Positions 8,374 through 16,191 of a DNA stretch of 44,437 nucleotides are shown piece after piece. The notes below the pieces were generated by a model, which worked only from the letters and a program-made list of their open reading frames with translations, was not told where the DNA came from and ran no database searches. This DNA is from Paraburkholderia antibiotica. GTDB lineage: Bacteria; Pseudomonadota; Gammaproteobacteria; Burkholderiales; Burkholderiaceae. Location: NCBI RefSeq assembly GCF_012927125.1, contig NZ_JABBFZ010000033.1, forward strand, positions 1-44,437. The letters run 5' to 3'. The number at the start of each line of letters is the position of its first letter. The first letter of the stretch is position 1. Made by a program: the position numbers and the translations under genes.

Positions 8374-9359
8374 CGCAGAACATGCGCCGCCGCGCGCTGC
8401 TCGCGGGCGCACTGGCCGCGACCGGCGTATCGGCGCTCGCCGGCATGGCCGGGTTCGCCGGCGCGGCGTGCGCCGAAGTGCCGCCTGGCGCGAAGCTGAA
8501 GATCGCGCTGGTGGTCAAATCGATGACGGACCCGTTCACGGTCGCGATGGTCGACGCCGCGCGCAATTACCAGCAGCACTTCGCGTCGCAGTTCAGTCTG
8601 ACGATACGCGGTACCGCGAAGCAGACCGACACCGCCGCGCAGATTCGCATGGTCGACGAGATGATCCGCGCGAAGATGAACGCGATCGTGATCGCGCCGA
8701 CCGATTCGAAGGCGCTGGCGCCGGTGGTCGCGCGCGCGATCCGCGCCGGCATCATCGTGATCACGATCGACAATCCGCTCGACGACGCCGCGCAGAAGGC
8801 CGCCGGCATTTCGGTGCCGTTCGTCGGGCCGAACAACCGCAACGGCGCGCGTCAGGTCGGCAAGTATCTGGCCGACCATCTGAAGCGCGGCGATCAGGTC
8901 GGCATCATCGAGGGCATTGCGGTGAGCCGCAATGCGCAGCAACGCACGGCCGGCGGCCGCGATGCGATGGAGGCCGCGGGCATGGAAGTCGTCGCGGTTC
9001 AGTCGGGCAACTGGGATTACGCTCAGGGCCGCGACGTGGCCACGAAGATGCTCGCCGAGCATCCGCAACTGCGCGCGCTGCTGTGCGGCAACGACAACAT
9101 GGCGATGGGCGCGGTCGACGCGATTCGCGACGCGGGTCGCGGCGGCGGTGTCTACGTGACCGGCTACAACGCGATCGATACGATCAGGCCGCTGCTCGCC
9201 GACGGCCGCGTGCTCGCGACGATGAACCAGTTCGCCGACCGTCAGGCGGTGTTCGGTATCGACTTCGCATTGAAGGCGGTCAGCGAGCACCGCAAGGAGC
9301 GCGAGCTGTCGAGGGTGATCGAGACGCCGCTGCAACTGGTGACGGCGACGAAGCGATAA
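8370..9359 (+). CDS. periplasmic sugar-type substrate-binding protein (RbsB/PBP1 family), orphan
   Basis: This 329-residue protein has an N-terminal export signal with a basic RRR start and an Ala/Gly-rich core (cleavage near AACA-E, about residue 36), possibly Tat-type. The mature part is a two-lobe periplasmic binding fold of the ribose/galactose family (LKIALVVKSMTDPF, TAAQIRMVDEMI, IVIAPTDSKAL, NDNMAMGAV, VTGYNAIDT). The ATG at 8370 lies in an ATGA overlap with the kinase stop, so I prefer it to upstream in-frame codons. No permease or ATPase gene accompanies it. It may feed a transporter encoded elsewhere, or act as the ligand sensor for the coupled kinase; the second idea is inference. 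Confidence 0.88.
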   Translation: MTQNMRRRALLAGALAATGVSALAGMAGFAGAACAEVPPGAKLKIALVVKSMTDPFTVAMVDAARNYQQHFASQFSLTIRGTAKQTDTAAQIRMVDEMIRAKMNAIVIAPTDSKALAPVVARAIRAGIIVITIDNPLDDAAQKAAGISVPFVGPNNRNGARQVGKYLADHLKRGDQVGIIEGIAVSRNAQQRTAGGRDAMEAAGMEVVAVQSGNWDYAQGRDVATKMLAEHPQLRALLCGNDNMAMGAVDAIRDAGRGGGVYVTGYNAIDTIRPLLADGRVLATMNQFADRQAVFGIDFALKAVSEHRKERELSRVIETPLQLVTATKR

Positions 9360-9365
9360 CGCGTC

Positions 9366-9390
9366 GCGCGGGCGACAGGAGCGCCCGCGC
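9366..9390 (+). terminator. GC-rich hairpin after the kinase/binding-protein pair
   Basis: A perfect 9-bp stem (GCGCGGGCG at 9366-9374 with CGCCCGCGC at 9382-9390) and a 7-base loop start 7 bases after the stop. No T-run follows. It lies between convergent genes and may serve both. Confidence 0.45.
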
Positions 9391-9435
9391 GCGCCCACGA
9401 ACTCGCATGAACGCGCGCGAACGCGCGTTAAGCGA

Positions 9436-9879
9436 TCAATCCGCCGACACCTTGCGCGGCTTCGTCGCCTTCTCGAGCTTGTTGTACTCGAACTCCGGCA
9501 CCGACTTCAGCGCCTCTTTGGTGGCGCCCGCGAGGAACAGGTTGCCATCGCGAATCTGGAAGTGGTCGACCGGAATCGCTACATAGTGCTTGCCTATGCC
9601 GAGGAAGCCTCCCACCGATACGACCGCGTAGCTCGCCTTGCGATCCGGCGCGATGATCACGTCGTAGATGCTGCCGATCTTGTCGTTCAGATCGTTGTAG
9701 ACCGGTTCGTCGACGAGCGCGCGCCGCACGCTCCAGCCCTTGAGCAGCGCATTGGTCTGCTCGATCGTGCCACCGAGCGGCTGCAATCCCGCAACCTGCG
9801 CCCATGCACCCGGCGACATCCACAGCGCGGCCAGCGTGGCCGCGCACGTCAGTGTGCCTGCGATTTTCTTCGCTTTCAT
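9436..9879 (-). CDS. exported PRC-barrel domain protein
   Basis: This 147-residue protein has a Sec signal peptide (residues 1-27, ending PGAWAQ). A PRC-barrel follows from about residue 45 to 125, with the typical strand pattern DLNDKIGSIYDVIIAPD and a VSVGGFLGIGKHYVAIPV segment. Family members bind partner proteins or sit in envelope-stress contexts; the role here is unknown. The ATG at 9879 has AGGGAG about 8 bases upstream and starts the signal peptide, so I prefer it to the ATG at 9999. It is convergent with the binding-protein gene. Confidence 0.85.
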   Translation of the reverse strand: MKAKKIAGTLTCAATLAALWMSPGAWAQVAGLQPLGGTIEQTNALLKGWSVRRALVDEPVYNDLNDKIGSIYDVIIAPDRKASYAVVSVGGFLGIGKHYVAIPVDHFQIRDGNLFLAGATKEALKSVPEFEYNKLEKATKPRKVSAD

Positions 9880-10169
9880 TGTCGGACTCCCTGATTGCCC
9901 GTTGGTTGGTGTGCGTCGACACGTAGCACGCGACGTGCCCGGCTGGCGCGTCGGCGCGTGGTGCAGGCAGTCGCGCGGCGATGCTGCCCAAGGAGGCAAC
10001 TTGATGCGTTTTCGGAATGACCTGTTGCCGATTTGTCAATGGCAGGTGTGGATGGGGTGACTTAATATCGCGCCAACGTGGACCGGCCGTGACGGAGTTT
10101 GCAACGCGGACGGTACGCGAATAAGCGGACGCAAGCACCAATGCAAAAACAACACAGGAGACACGCAAC

Positions 10170-11009
10170 ATGGCTAAGTCCATTCTGACCCGCCTGCTCG
10201 GCTTGACGCTCGGTGCCGGCATCGCGTTGAGCGCTGTCAGCGCGCACGCGGGCGCGACGCTCGATCGTGTGATGAAGAACGGCACGATGATGGTCGCGAC
10301 GAGCGGCAAGTGGCCGCCGCAGGCATTCCTGAACGACAAGCACGAATTCGACGGCTTCGATATCGACGTCGCGAAGGAAATCGCGCGTCGCCTCGGCGTC
10401 AAGGTCACGTTCGATACGCCGCAGTTCAGCCTGATGACCGGCGGTCACTGGCATGGTCGCTGGGACCTGTCGGTGCTGTCCGTCACGCCGACCAAGCCGC
10501 GCGCCGAATTGCTCGACTTCCCGGCCGTCTATTACTACAGCCCGTACGTGTTCGTCGTGAACAAGGACTCGAAGGCGCAGACGCGGGCCGATCTGAACGG
10601 CAAGGTGATCGGCGTCGAAGCGGGCACGACGTCGGAAGACTATGTGCGTAACCGCCTCAATATCGCGGGCCCGGATGTGCCGGCGTTCCAGTACATGACG
10701 AAGCCGCCGAAGGAAATCAAAACCTACGCCGACTCGATGTTGCCGTACGACGATCTGCGTCTCGGCGACGGCAAGCGCCTCGACGGCATCGTGACGCCGG
10801 TGCAGACCGCGCTCAACGCGATCAAGAACGGCTACCCGGTGAAGATCGTCCCCGGCGACTACGCATTCCGCGAGCCGCTCGCGATCGTCGCCGACAAGGG
10901 CGACGCCGATTGGGACAAGAAAGTCGGCGACATCGTCGCGCAGATGAAGCAGGACGGCACGCTGACGAAGCTCAGCATGAAGTGGTTCGGCAACGACTAT
11001 ACGAAGTAA
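10170..11009 (+). CDS. polar amino-acid/polyamine-type ABC transporter periplasmic binding protein
   Basis: This 279-residue protein has a Sec signal (cleavage near SAHAG, residue 26) and a solute-binding family 3 fold. Visible family features are GTMMVATSGKWPP, the FDGFDIDVAKEIARRLG helix, LSVTPTKPRAELLDFP and GVEAGTTSEDYV. It captures a small amino-acid-like substrate for the permease and ATPase encoded two and three genes downstream. A good Shine-Dalgarno (CAGGAG) precedes the ATG. The upstream region (9880-10169) presumably holds the operon promoter; TTGCCG and TAATAT look like -35/-10 elements but I am not sure of them. Confidence 0.93.
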   Translation: MAKSILTRLLGLTLGAGIALSAVSAHAGATLDRVMKNGTMMVATSGKWPPQAFLNDKHEFDGFDIDVAKEIARRLGVKVTFDTPQFSLMTGGHWHGRWDLSVLSVTPTKPRAELLDFPAVYYYSPYVFVVNKDSKAQTRADLNGKVIGVEAGTTSEDYVRNRLNIAGPDVPAFQYMTKPPKEIKTYADSMLPYDDLRLGDGKRLDGIVTPVQTALNAIKNGYPVKIVPGDYAFREPLAIVADKGDADWDKKVGDIVAQMKQDGTLTKLSMKWFGNDYTK

Positions 11010-11102
11010 GCGCGTAATCGCGCCGCGATGCGGGCGTCGCGCGGCGCGTTTCGTCCGGCCGTACTTGCCCACCCCTCACCATCAGGCCGCACCCGTCAGA
11101 AG

Positions 11103-12386
11103 ATGGCTTCTTACCTCGATACCTATTACACCCGCACGCTGCGCACCGTCGAGCCGCGCGCGTCGCTGAACGGCACCGTGACGGCCGACGTCTGCGTGGT
11201 CGGCGCGGGCATGGCCGGGATCACCACGGCGCTCGAATTGCTGCGGCGTGGCCGCTCGGTGGTCCTGCTCGAAGCGCAGCGCGTGTCGTGGGGCGCGTCG
11301 GGCCGCAACGGCGGCGTGGTCAGCCCCGGCTATTCGACGAGCTTCGAGCGCATCGCGCAGCGCGTCGGCGTCGACGATGCGAAGTCGATCTACCGGATGT
11401 CGATCGAGGGCGTCGATATCGTCGCCGACAACATCCGGCAACTCGGCATCGACGAAGCGCAGCCGGTGCCCGGCGTGCTGCGCGTGTCGCGTCACGAGAA
11501 CACCGCCGACATGCAGGCGCAGCAGGCATGGCTCGCCAACGAGTTCCAGTACGACGTCACCTTCAGGAGCCACGAGGAGATTCGCGAGTGGCTCGTGTCG
11601 GACAAGTACCGGCACGCGCTGTATAACGAACGCGGTTTCCATTTCCATCCGCTGAATTACGCGCGGGCGCTGGTCGCGGAAGTCGAGCGGCTCGGCGGTC
11701 AGGTGTATGAGGATTCCGAAGTGTTGTCGCTCGACTGCGCGTCGGCGGTCAAGCGGCTAAGGACGGCGCGCGGTACGGTCACGGCGCGCGATGTCGTGTT
11801 CACCTGCGGCGGCTACACCGGCAACGTGGTGCCGCAACTCGCGCGCAGCTATCTGCCGATTTCGACCTACATGCTGGTCACCGAGCAGGCTCCGGACCTG
11901 ATCGCGACCGCGATCCGTACGCGTGCATCGGTCGGCGACAGCCGGCGAGCGAGCGATTACTACCGTCTCGTCGACGGCGGCGAGCGGATTCTGTGGGGCG
12001 GCATGATCACCACGCGTAAGTCCGAACCGGATCGGCTCGCGGAGTTGCTGCGCCGGCGCATGGTCGATACCTATCCGCAACTGGCCGAGCTGAAAGTCGC
12101 GCTCGCGTGGTCGGGGCGCATGTCATACGCGCGGCATCTGATGCCGCTGATCGGCCGGATGCATACGGGCGTCTGGTACTGCATGGGCTTCGGCGGTCAC
12201 GGCATGAATACGACCGCGGTCGGCGGTCGCCTGATCGCCCAGGGCATCACCGACGAAACCGATCGCTACCGGCTGTTCGCGCCGTTCGGTCTCGAATGGA
12301 ACGGCGGACCGGCGGGCACGGCGGCGGTTCAACTGACCTACTGGTACTACCAGTTGATGGATTTCATGCGCGAACGCGCGGCTTGA
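11103..12386 (+). CDS. FAD-dependent amine oxidoreductase (DAO superfamily, PuuB-like)
   Basis: This 427-residue flavoenzyme has an N-terminal Rossmann dinucleotide-binding motif (CVVGAGMAGITTALEL, about residues 34-50). The SWGASGRNGGVVSPGY segment that follows is typical of the D-amino-acid oxidase / gamma-glutamylputrescine oxidase group, and the C-terminal part has MGFGGHGMNTTAVGG. It should oxidise a secondary or primary amine to imine with FAD. The start ATG 11103 matches the family's N-terminus (SYLDTYYTRT); an upstream in-frame ATG at 11028 adds an implausible extension. It lies between the binding protein and the permease, so its substrate is probably what the transporter brings in. 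Confidence 0.88.
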   Translation: MASYLDTYYTRTLRTVEPRASLNGTVTADVCVVGAGMAGITTALELLRRGRSVVLLEAQRVSWGASGRNGGVVSPGYSTSFERIAQRVGVDDAKSIYRMSIEGVDIVADNIRQLGIDEAQPVPGVLRVSRHENTADMQAQQAWLANEFQYDVTFRSHEEIREWLVSDKYRHALYNERGFHFHPLNYARALVAEVERLGGQVYEDSEVLSLDCASAVKRLRTARGTVTARDVVFTCGGYTGNVVPQLARSYLPISTYMLVTEQAPDLIATAIRTRASVGDSRRASDYYRLVDGGERILWGGMITTRKSEPDRLAELLRRRMVDTYPQLAELKVALAWSGRMSYARHLMPLIGRMHTGVWYCMGFGGHGMNTTAVGGRLIAQGITDETDRYRLFAPFGLEWNGGPAGTAAVQLTYWYYQLMDFMRERAA

Positions 12387-12467
12387 ATCGACGTGGCCGG
12401 CATGGTCTCCATGGCCGGCATGAACGAAGTCGTGCACTGTCCTTGCGGCGGAATGACGGAGGAACAC

Positions 12468-13436
12468 ATGTTTGCAGAAGAAGCTGACGGCGTCGAAAAA
12501 CGCAATCCGGGCCCGATTCTCGTGCTGCTCGGCGCGTTGCTGCTCGGCGGATACTTCGCGGTGCAGCACGCGCCGGACTGGATCGGCGGCATTACGCAGG
12601 GCGTGCCGGCGCTCGGCATCGACGCGACCTTGCTGCAGAAGCTGCTGGGCGGCGCGGTGGCGATCGCGGCGTTGATCGCCAATTGCTATCTGCTGCTGCG
12701 GTTGTCGTTGCGCTGGCAGATCACCGTCGTGTGGTGCGAACTCGCGTTGCTGGTTGTGCTGTTCTTCTCGACCTTCAATCTGAGCTTCGAATTCATCGAG
12801 CGCAAGATCGGCTATCTGGTACTGCAAGGCGCAACGACGACGTTGTACATCTCGGCGATTTCGATCGCGCTTGCCTTCGTGCTCGCGTTGATCGGTGCGT
12901 TGGCGAAGCTGTCGTCGAACGGCATCGCGATCGGTATCGCGACGTTCTATACGTCGCTGTTCCGCGGCCTGCCGCTGCTGATGCAGATCTTCATTCTCTA
13001 TCTCGGCCTGCCGCAACTCGGCTATATCGTCAATCCGATTCCGGCCGGTGTTGCCGCGTTGTCGCTGTGCTACGGCGCGTATATGACTGAGATTTTTCGC
13101 GCGGGCATTCAAAGCATTCCGAAAGGGCAGTGGGATGCGGCGCGCGCGCTCGGCCTCAGCCACGGCATGATGATGCGGCTCGTGATTCTGCCGCAGGCGT
13201 TGCGCGTGATCATTCCGCCGACCGGCAATCAGTTCATCGCGATGCTGAAGGATAGCTCGCTGGTGTCCGTCGTCGGCGTGTGGGAGCTGACTTATGTCGC
13301 GACCACCGAAGGGCAGCGCGAATTCCGCCACATGGAGATGCTGATCAGCGCCGCGTTGATTTACTGGCTGCTGTCGATGGTGCTCGAAGTGATCCAGTCG
13401 CGGATCGAACGCCGCTTCAGAAAGTCCGCGCGATGA
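12468..13436 (+). CDS. amino-acid ABC transporter permease (HisM/GlnP type)
   Basis: This 322-residue inner-membrane protein has two hydrophobic segments near the N-terminus (residues about 15-75) before the usual permease core of about five membrane spans. The cytoplasmic coupling loop AARALGLSHGMMMRLVILPQ carries the EAA-type motif (here DAARALG) that docks to the ATPase. The family signature at its start is GATTTLYISAISIALAFVL. I chose ATG 12468 because GGAGG lies 5-6 bases upstream; ATGs further upstream lack a site. The 81-bp gap before it contains two GGCCGGCATG copies. It forms the transporter with the flanking binding protein and ATPase. Confidence 0.92.
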   Translation: MFAEEADGVEKRNPGPILVLLGALLLGGYFAVQHAPDWIGGITQGVPALGIDATLLQKLLGGAVAIAALIANCYLLLRLSLRWQITVVWCELALLVVLFFSTFNLSFEFIERKIGYLVLQGATTTLYISAISIALAFVLALIGALAKLSSNGIAIGIATFYTSLFRGLPLLMQIFILYLGLPQLGYIVNPIPAGVAALSLCYGAYMTEIFRAGIQSIPKGQWDAARALGLSHGMMMRLVILPQALRVIIPPTGNQFIAMLKDSSLVSVVGVWELTYVATTEGQREFRHMEMLISAALIYWLLSMVLEVIQSRIERRFRKSAR

Positions 13437-13470
13437 AGTCGCTCGTCGATTCGATACTTACGGGAACAGC

Positions 13471-14256
13471 ATGAGGGAAGCGACATTGAGCATCGAACAG
13501 CCGGTGCCTGCAGCGATTCGGCCGGCCGTCGCGCTGGAGCACGTGAACAAATGGTACGGCTCGATTCAGGTACTGCGCGACGTCAGTATGAACGTCGCGC
13601 CCGGCGAGCGCGTCGTGATTCTCGGGCCGTCGGGCTCGGGAAAATCGACGCTGATCCGCTGCATCAACCGGCTCGAACGGCATCAGCAGGGACGCATTCT
13701 GGTCGACGACGTCGAAGTCACCGACGACGTGCGCACGCTGCACGCGATCCGTCGCAAAGTCGGCATGGTGTTTCAGTCGTTCAATCTGTTTCCGCATCTG
13801 ACGGTGCTCGAGAACTGCATGCTCGCGTCGACGCACGTGCGCCGCATCAGCAAAGCCGATGCGCAGGCGCTCGCGATGCACTATATCGAACGCGTGCGGA
13901 TTCCCGAGCAGGCGCACAAGTATCCGACGCAACTGTCGGGCGGGCAGCAGCAGCGCGTCGCGATCGCTCGCGCGCTGTGCATGGAGCCCGAGGTGATGTT
14001 GTTCGACGAACCGACTTCGGCGCTCGATCCGGAGATGATCAAGGAAGTGCTCGAAACGATGATCGGCCTCGCGGACTCCGGCATGACGATGATCTGCGTG
14101 ACCCACGAAATGGGCTTCGCGCGTCAGGTCGCCGATCGGGTGGTGTTTATGGATCGCGGCGAGATCATCGAAACCGGTACGCCACGCGAGGTGTTCGATC
14201 AGCCGCGCAGCGCGCGCCTGAAGCAGTTTCTCTGTCAGGTGGTCCGAGCCGACTGA
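13471..14256 (+). CDS. amino-acid ABC transporter ATP-binding protein (GlnQ/HisP type)
   Basis: This 261-residue ATPase drives the transporter. Walker A is GPSGSGKS (about 52-59), the Q-loop lies in VGMVFQSFNLFPHL, the ABC signature is LSGGQQQR, Walker B is VMLFDEPTSALDPE, and the switch His is in CVTHEMGF. The asymmetry and length match the polar amino-acid group. The N-terminus is 15-20 residues longer than usual; a TTG at 13486 is an alternative start. It is the last gene of the operon and is followed by a hairpin. Confidence 0.95.
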   Translation: MREATLSIEQPVPAAIRPAVALEHVNKWYGSIQVLRDVSMNVAPGERVVILGPSGSGKSTLIRCINRLERHQQGRILVDDVEVTDDVRTLHAIRRKVGMVFQSFNLFPHLTVLENCMLASTHVRRISKADAQALAMHYIERVRIPEQAHKYPTQLSGGQQQRVAIARALCMEPEVMLFDEPTSALDPEMIKEVLETMIGLADSGMTMICVTHEMGFARQVADRVVFMDRGEIIETGTPREVFDQPRSARLKQFLCQVVRAD

Positions 14257-14288
14257 GGCGCAGGATCGCGCGTTTCACGGGCCAAACG

Positions 14289-14318
14289 GGGCAAAGCTGG
14301 ATAGGGATGGCTTTGCCC
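14289..14318. terminator. hairpin between convergent genes
   Basis: A 9-bp perfect stem (GGGCAAAGC with GCTTTGCCC) surrounds a 12-base loop. It lies between the ABC ATPase and the minus-strand gene at 14356, so it may serve both directions. No strong T-run is present. Confidence 0.45.
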
Positions 14319-14355
14319 GTGGACCGCGAAGCCGGGCAAGCCGGCGCGCGCGGGT

Positions 14356-14787
14356 TCAGGCCAGCAGCTGTTCGACCACCCAGCGCGCAATCGTAATCGC
14401 GCTGCCATTCGCGCCGAGGCTCGACTCGACCTGCGCCGCGGCACCCAGCCCGTTGCATTTGGGCAGCGTCGCATACACGAGATTGCTCTGATAGTAGTTG
14501 TAGGTTTCGCCATTCGCGACCGCACAATTGCTCATGAACAGGAAGTAGTAGTTGTCGATTCCTCCGTGGATCGTGTCCTGCGAGAAGCAGACCGTCGCAT
14601 AGACAGCGGTCGCGTAATCGACGCTGGTGGCGTAGTTGTTCGGGTCCAGGTTGTAGCCGTCGCCGCCGACATAGGTGCGCCCCTGGTTGCAGCGCAGCGC
14701 CATGCCGTCGATACCCTTTTCGTTCAAGGCCAGAAATTCCGCTGCGGTAATGATGCGTTCCGCGTCCTGCTGATCGAGCTTGCTCAT
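14356..14787 (-). CDS. hypothetical protein, 143 aa, Tyr/Asn-rich
   Basis: I do not recognise this family. The start ATG 14787 has GGAGG 8 bases upstream, so it is well supported against a longer frame that opens at 14988. The N-terminus is a soluble helix (MSKLDQQDAERIITAAEFL). The middle is rich in Tyr, Asn and Gly (GGDGYNLDPNNYATSVDYA, DNYYFLFMSN), and four Cys are spread over residues about 32-112. The end is again helical (ITIARWVVEQLLA). No signal peptide or membrane span is present. It stands alone, divergent from the LysE-family gene. The organisation resembles a leader-like helix plus an unusual core, but no peptide-modifying enzyme is nearby. Confidence 0.7.
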   Translation of the reverse strand: MSKLDQQDAERIITAAEFLALNEKGIDGMALRCNQGRTYVGGDGYNLDPNNYATSVDYATAVYATVCFSQDTIHGGIDNYYFLFMSNCAVANGETYNYYQSNLVYATLPKCNGLGAAAQVESSLGANGSAITIARWVVEQLLA

Positions 14788-14843
14788 GTCGATATCCTCC
14801 GTGACGGGTTGTACTGCGGTGGTATGAACGCGCGGGAAAGGGA

Positions 14844-14871
14844 TTTGTGAAAAGCGGTTTTGTGAAAAGCG
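14844..14871 (+). repeat. 13-bp direct repeat in a divergent promoter region
   Basis: TTTGTGAAAAGCG occurs at 14844-14856 and again at 14859-14871, 15 bp apart, between the divergent starts at 14787 and 14982. Direct repeats at this spacing could be paired binding sites. A run of nine T follows at about 14917. Confidence 0.5.
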
Positions 14872-14981
14872 CGCTGCCGTCTGTTCCCGAATGGCTGCCG
14901 TGATGGCGGTCGCGGCTTTTTTTTTCGTGGCATCATCTCCTTGCTGTCGGAACGCTTCCGAAACGAACTGCAAGGCTCTCC

Positions 14982-15626
14982 ATGTCATTCCACACCTGGT
15001 TGCTTTTTGCCGCCGCTTATCTGCTCACTACGATTTCGCCGGGACCGAACGTGCTGCTCGTGATCCGCAATTCGGTTCGCTACGGAAGCCGGGGTGCGGC
15101 GGCGAGCGTCGCGGGAAATCTGCTTGCGCAACTGGTCGTGGTCATACTCGTGGCGCTTGGCGTCGGCGCGGTATTGGCGGCCTTGCCGCCGCTCTTCGTC
15201 GCGATGAAGGTACTCGGCGCGGCTTATCTGATGTATCTCGGCGTCCGGCAATTGCTCAGCGGCAAACGGCAGCCTGCGCAGACCACGCAGGCCGATGCGG
15301 GTGCATTGTCCGTTGCGGTGTTCGAACGGAAAAAAGTATTCCGCGAGGCATTGCTGGTATCGGGCAGCAATCCGAAGACGCTAATCTTTCTGTCGGCATT
15401 CATGCCGCAATTCATCGACCACGAGCGCGCTTTGAGCGGGCAGTTCATCGTGATGTATCTGACAATCGCGGTGATCGTCGCGATCGTGCATACGATCTAC
15501 TCGTTCGGTGTGCGCGGCATTCATCGGCGCTTCGGTGCGAACCGCTGGCTCGCGGCAATCAGGCGCGGCAGTGGGCTGATCTTCGTCGCGCTTGGTATCA
15601 AGTTGCTCACTGCGCAGCGCGCGTAG
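14982..15626 (+). CDS. LysE/RhtB-family amino-acid exporter
   Basis: This 214-residue inner-membrane protein has about six hydrophobic segments. The family's N-terminal signature ISPGPNVLLVIRNS lies at about 18-31, and the second conserved block is LGAAYLMYLGVRQLL. SGSNPKTLIFLSAFMPQF sits in the central part. Members export amino acids or derivatives such as homoserine or threonine; the substrate cannot be told from sequence. It is followed at about 90 bp by a NUDIX gene, but no shared function is evident. Confidence 0.92.
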   Translation: MSFHTWLLFAAAYLLTTISPGPNVLLVIRNSVRYGSRGAAASVAGNLLAQLVVVILVALGVGAVLAALPPLFVAMKVLGAAYLMYLGVRQLLSGKRQPAQTTQADAGALSVAVFERKKVFREALLVSGSNPKTLIFLSAFMPQFIDHERALSGQFIVMYLTIAVIVAIVHTIYSFGVRGIHRRFGANRWLAAIRRGSGLIFVALGIKLLTAQRA

Positions 15627-15714
15627 CGGCGCGGCGCGGTTTTACGCTACGGCGGTGCGTTGCCGCCGTGCATTGAATTACACTTGCCATTCCCTCTTTC
15701 CCGCCCGCGAAACC

Positions 15715-16146
15715 ATGAGCCGAATGCAAAGCGTCGTCGACGTGAACGTGCTGTTTCTGAACGAACACGGCGAGTGCCTGTTCCTGCAGCGCGCGAATAC
15801 CGGCTTCAGGGATGGCCAGTATTCGCTGGTGGCGGGCCATCTGGAGCCGGGCGAATCGATCGAGGAGTGCGCAATTCGCGAATCGAAGGAAGAGGCCGGC
15901 GTCACGATCGCACCCGGCACGCTCGAATTCAAACTCGTAATGCGGCGCGATTCCGATCAGAACCGCATCAGCTTTTTTCTTGCGTGCCGCGAGTGGGATG
16001 GCGTGATCGCGAATACGGAACCGCATAAATGCTCGGGTTTCGTATGGGCGAAACCCGAGCATCCGCCAACGCCCGTCGTCGACTACATCGCGGCCGCCCT
16101 CGCGCAGATCCGCGAGGGCGTGATGCTGGCCGATTTCAAGCCCTGA
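15715..16146 (+). CDS. NUDIX hydrolase
   Basis: This 143-residue pyrophosphohydrolase has a complete Nudix box from residue 41 to 63 (GHLEPGESIEE...RESKEEAGV), with the metal-binding REsKEE core. VVDVNVLFLNEHGECLFLQR forms the first strands. Substrate specificity cannot be assigned. ATG 15715 gives the usual family length; the longer in-frame opening from 15592 overlaps the LysE gene and is unlikely. Part of the coding sequence forms a perfect 14-bp hairpin, described separately. Confidence 0.9.
   Translation: MSRMQSVVDVNVLFLNEHGECLFLQRANTGFRDGQYSLVAGHLEPGESIEECAIRESKEEAGVTIAPGTLEFKLVMRRDSDQNRISFFLACREWDGVIANTEPHKCSGFVWAKPEHPPTPVVDYIAAALAQIREGVMLADFKP
16029..16062 (+). repeat. perfect 14-bp inverted repeat inside the NUDIX gene
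   Basis: ATGCTCGGGTTTCG at 16029-16042 is the exact reverse complement of 16049-16062, with a 6-base loop between. It encodes the CSGFVWAKPEH part of the protein. A stem this long by chance in coding sequence is unusual; it could pause transcription or translation. Confidence 0.75.
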
Positions 16147-16191
16147 TTGTCGCGAGCCACGCGTCGCGCGCGTCACCGCTCGACCGCCGGT

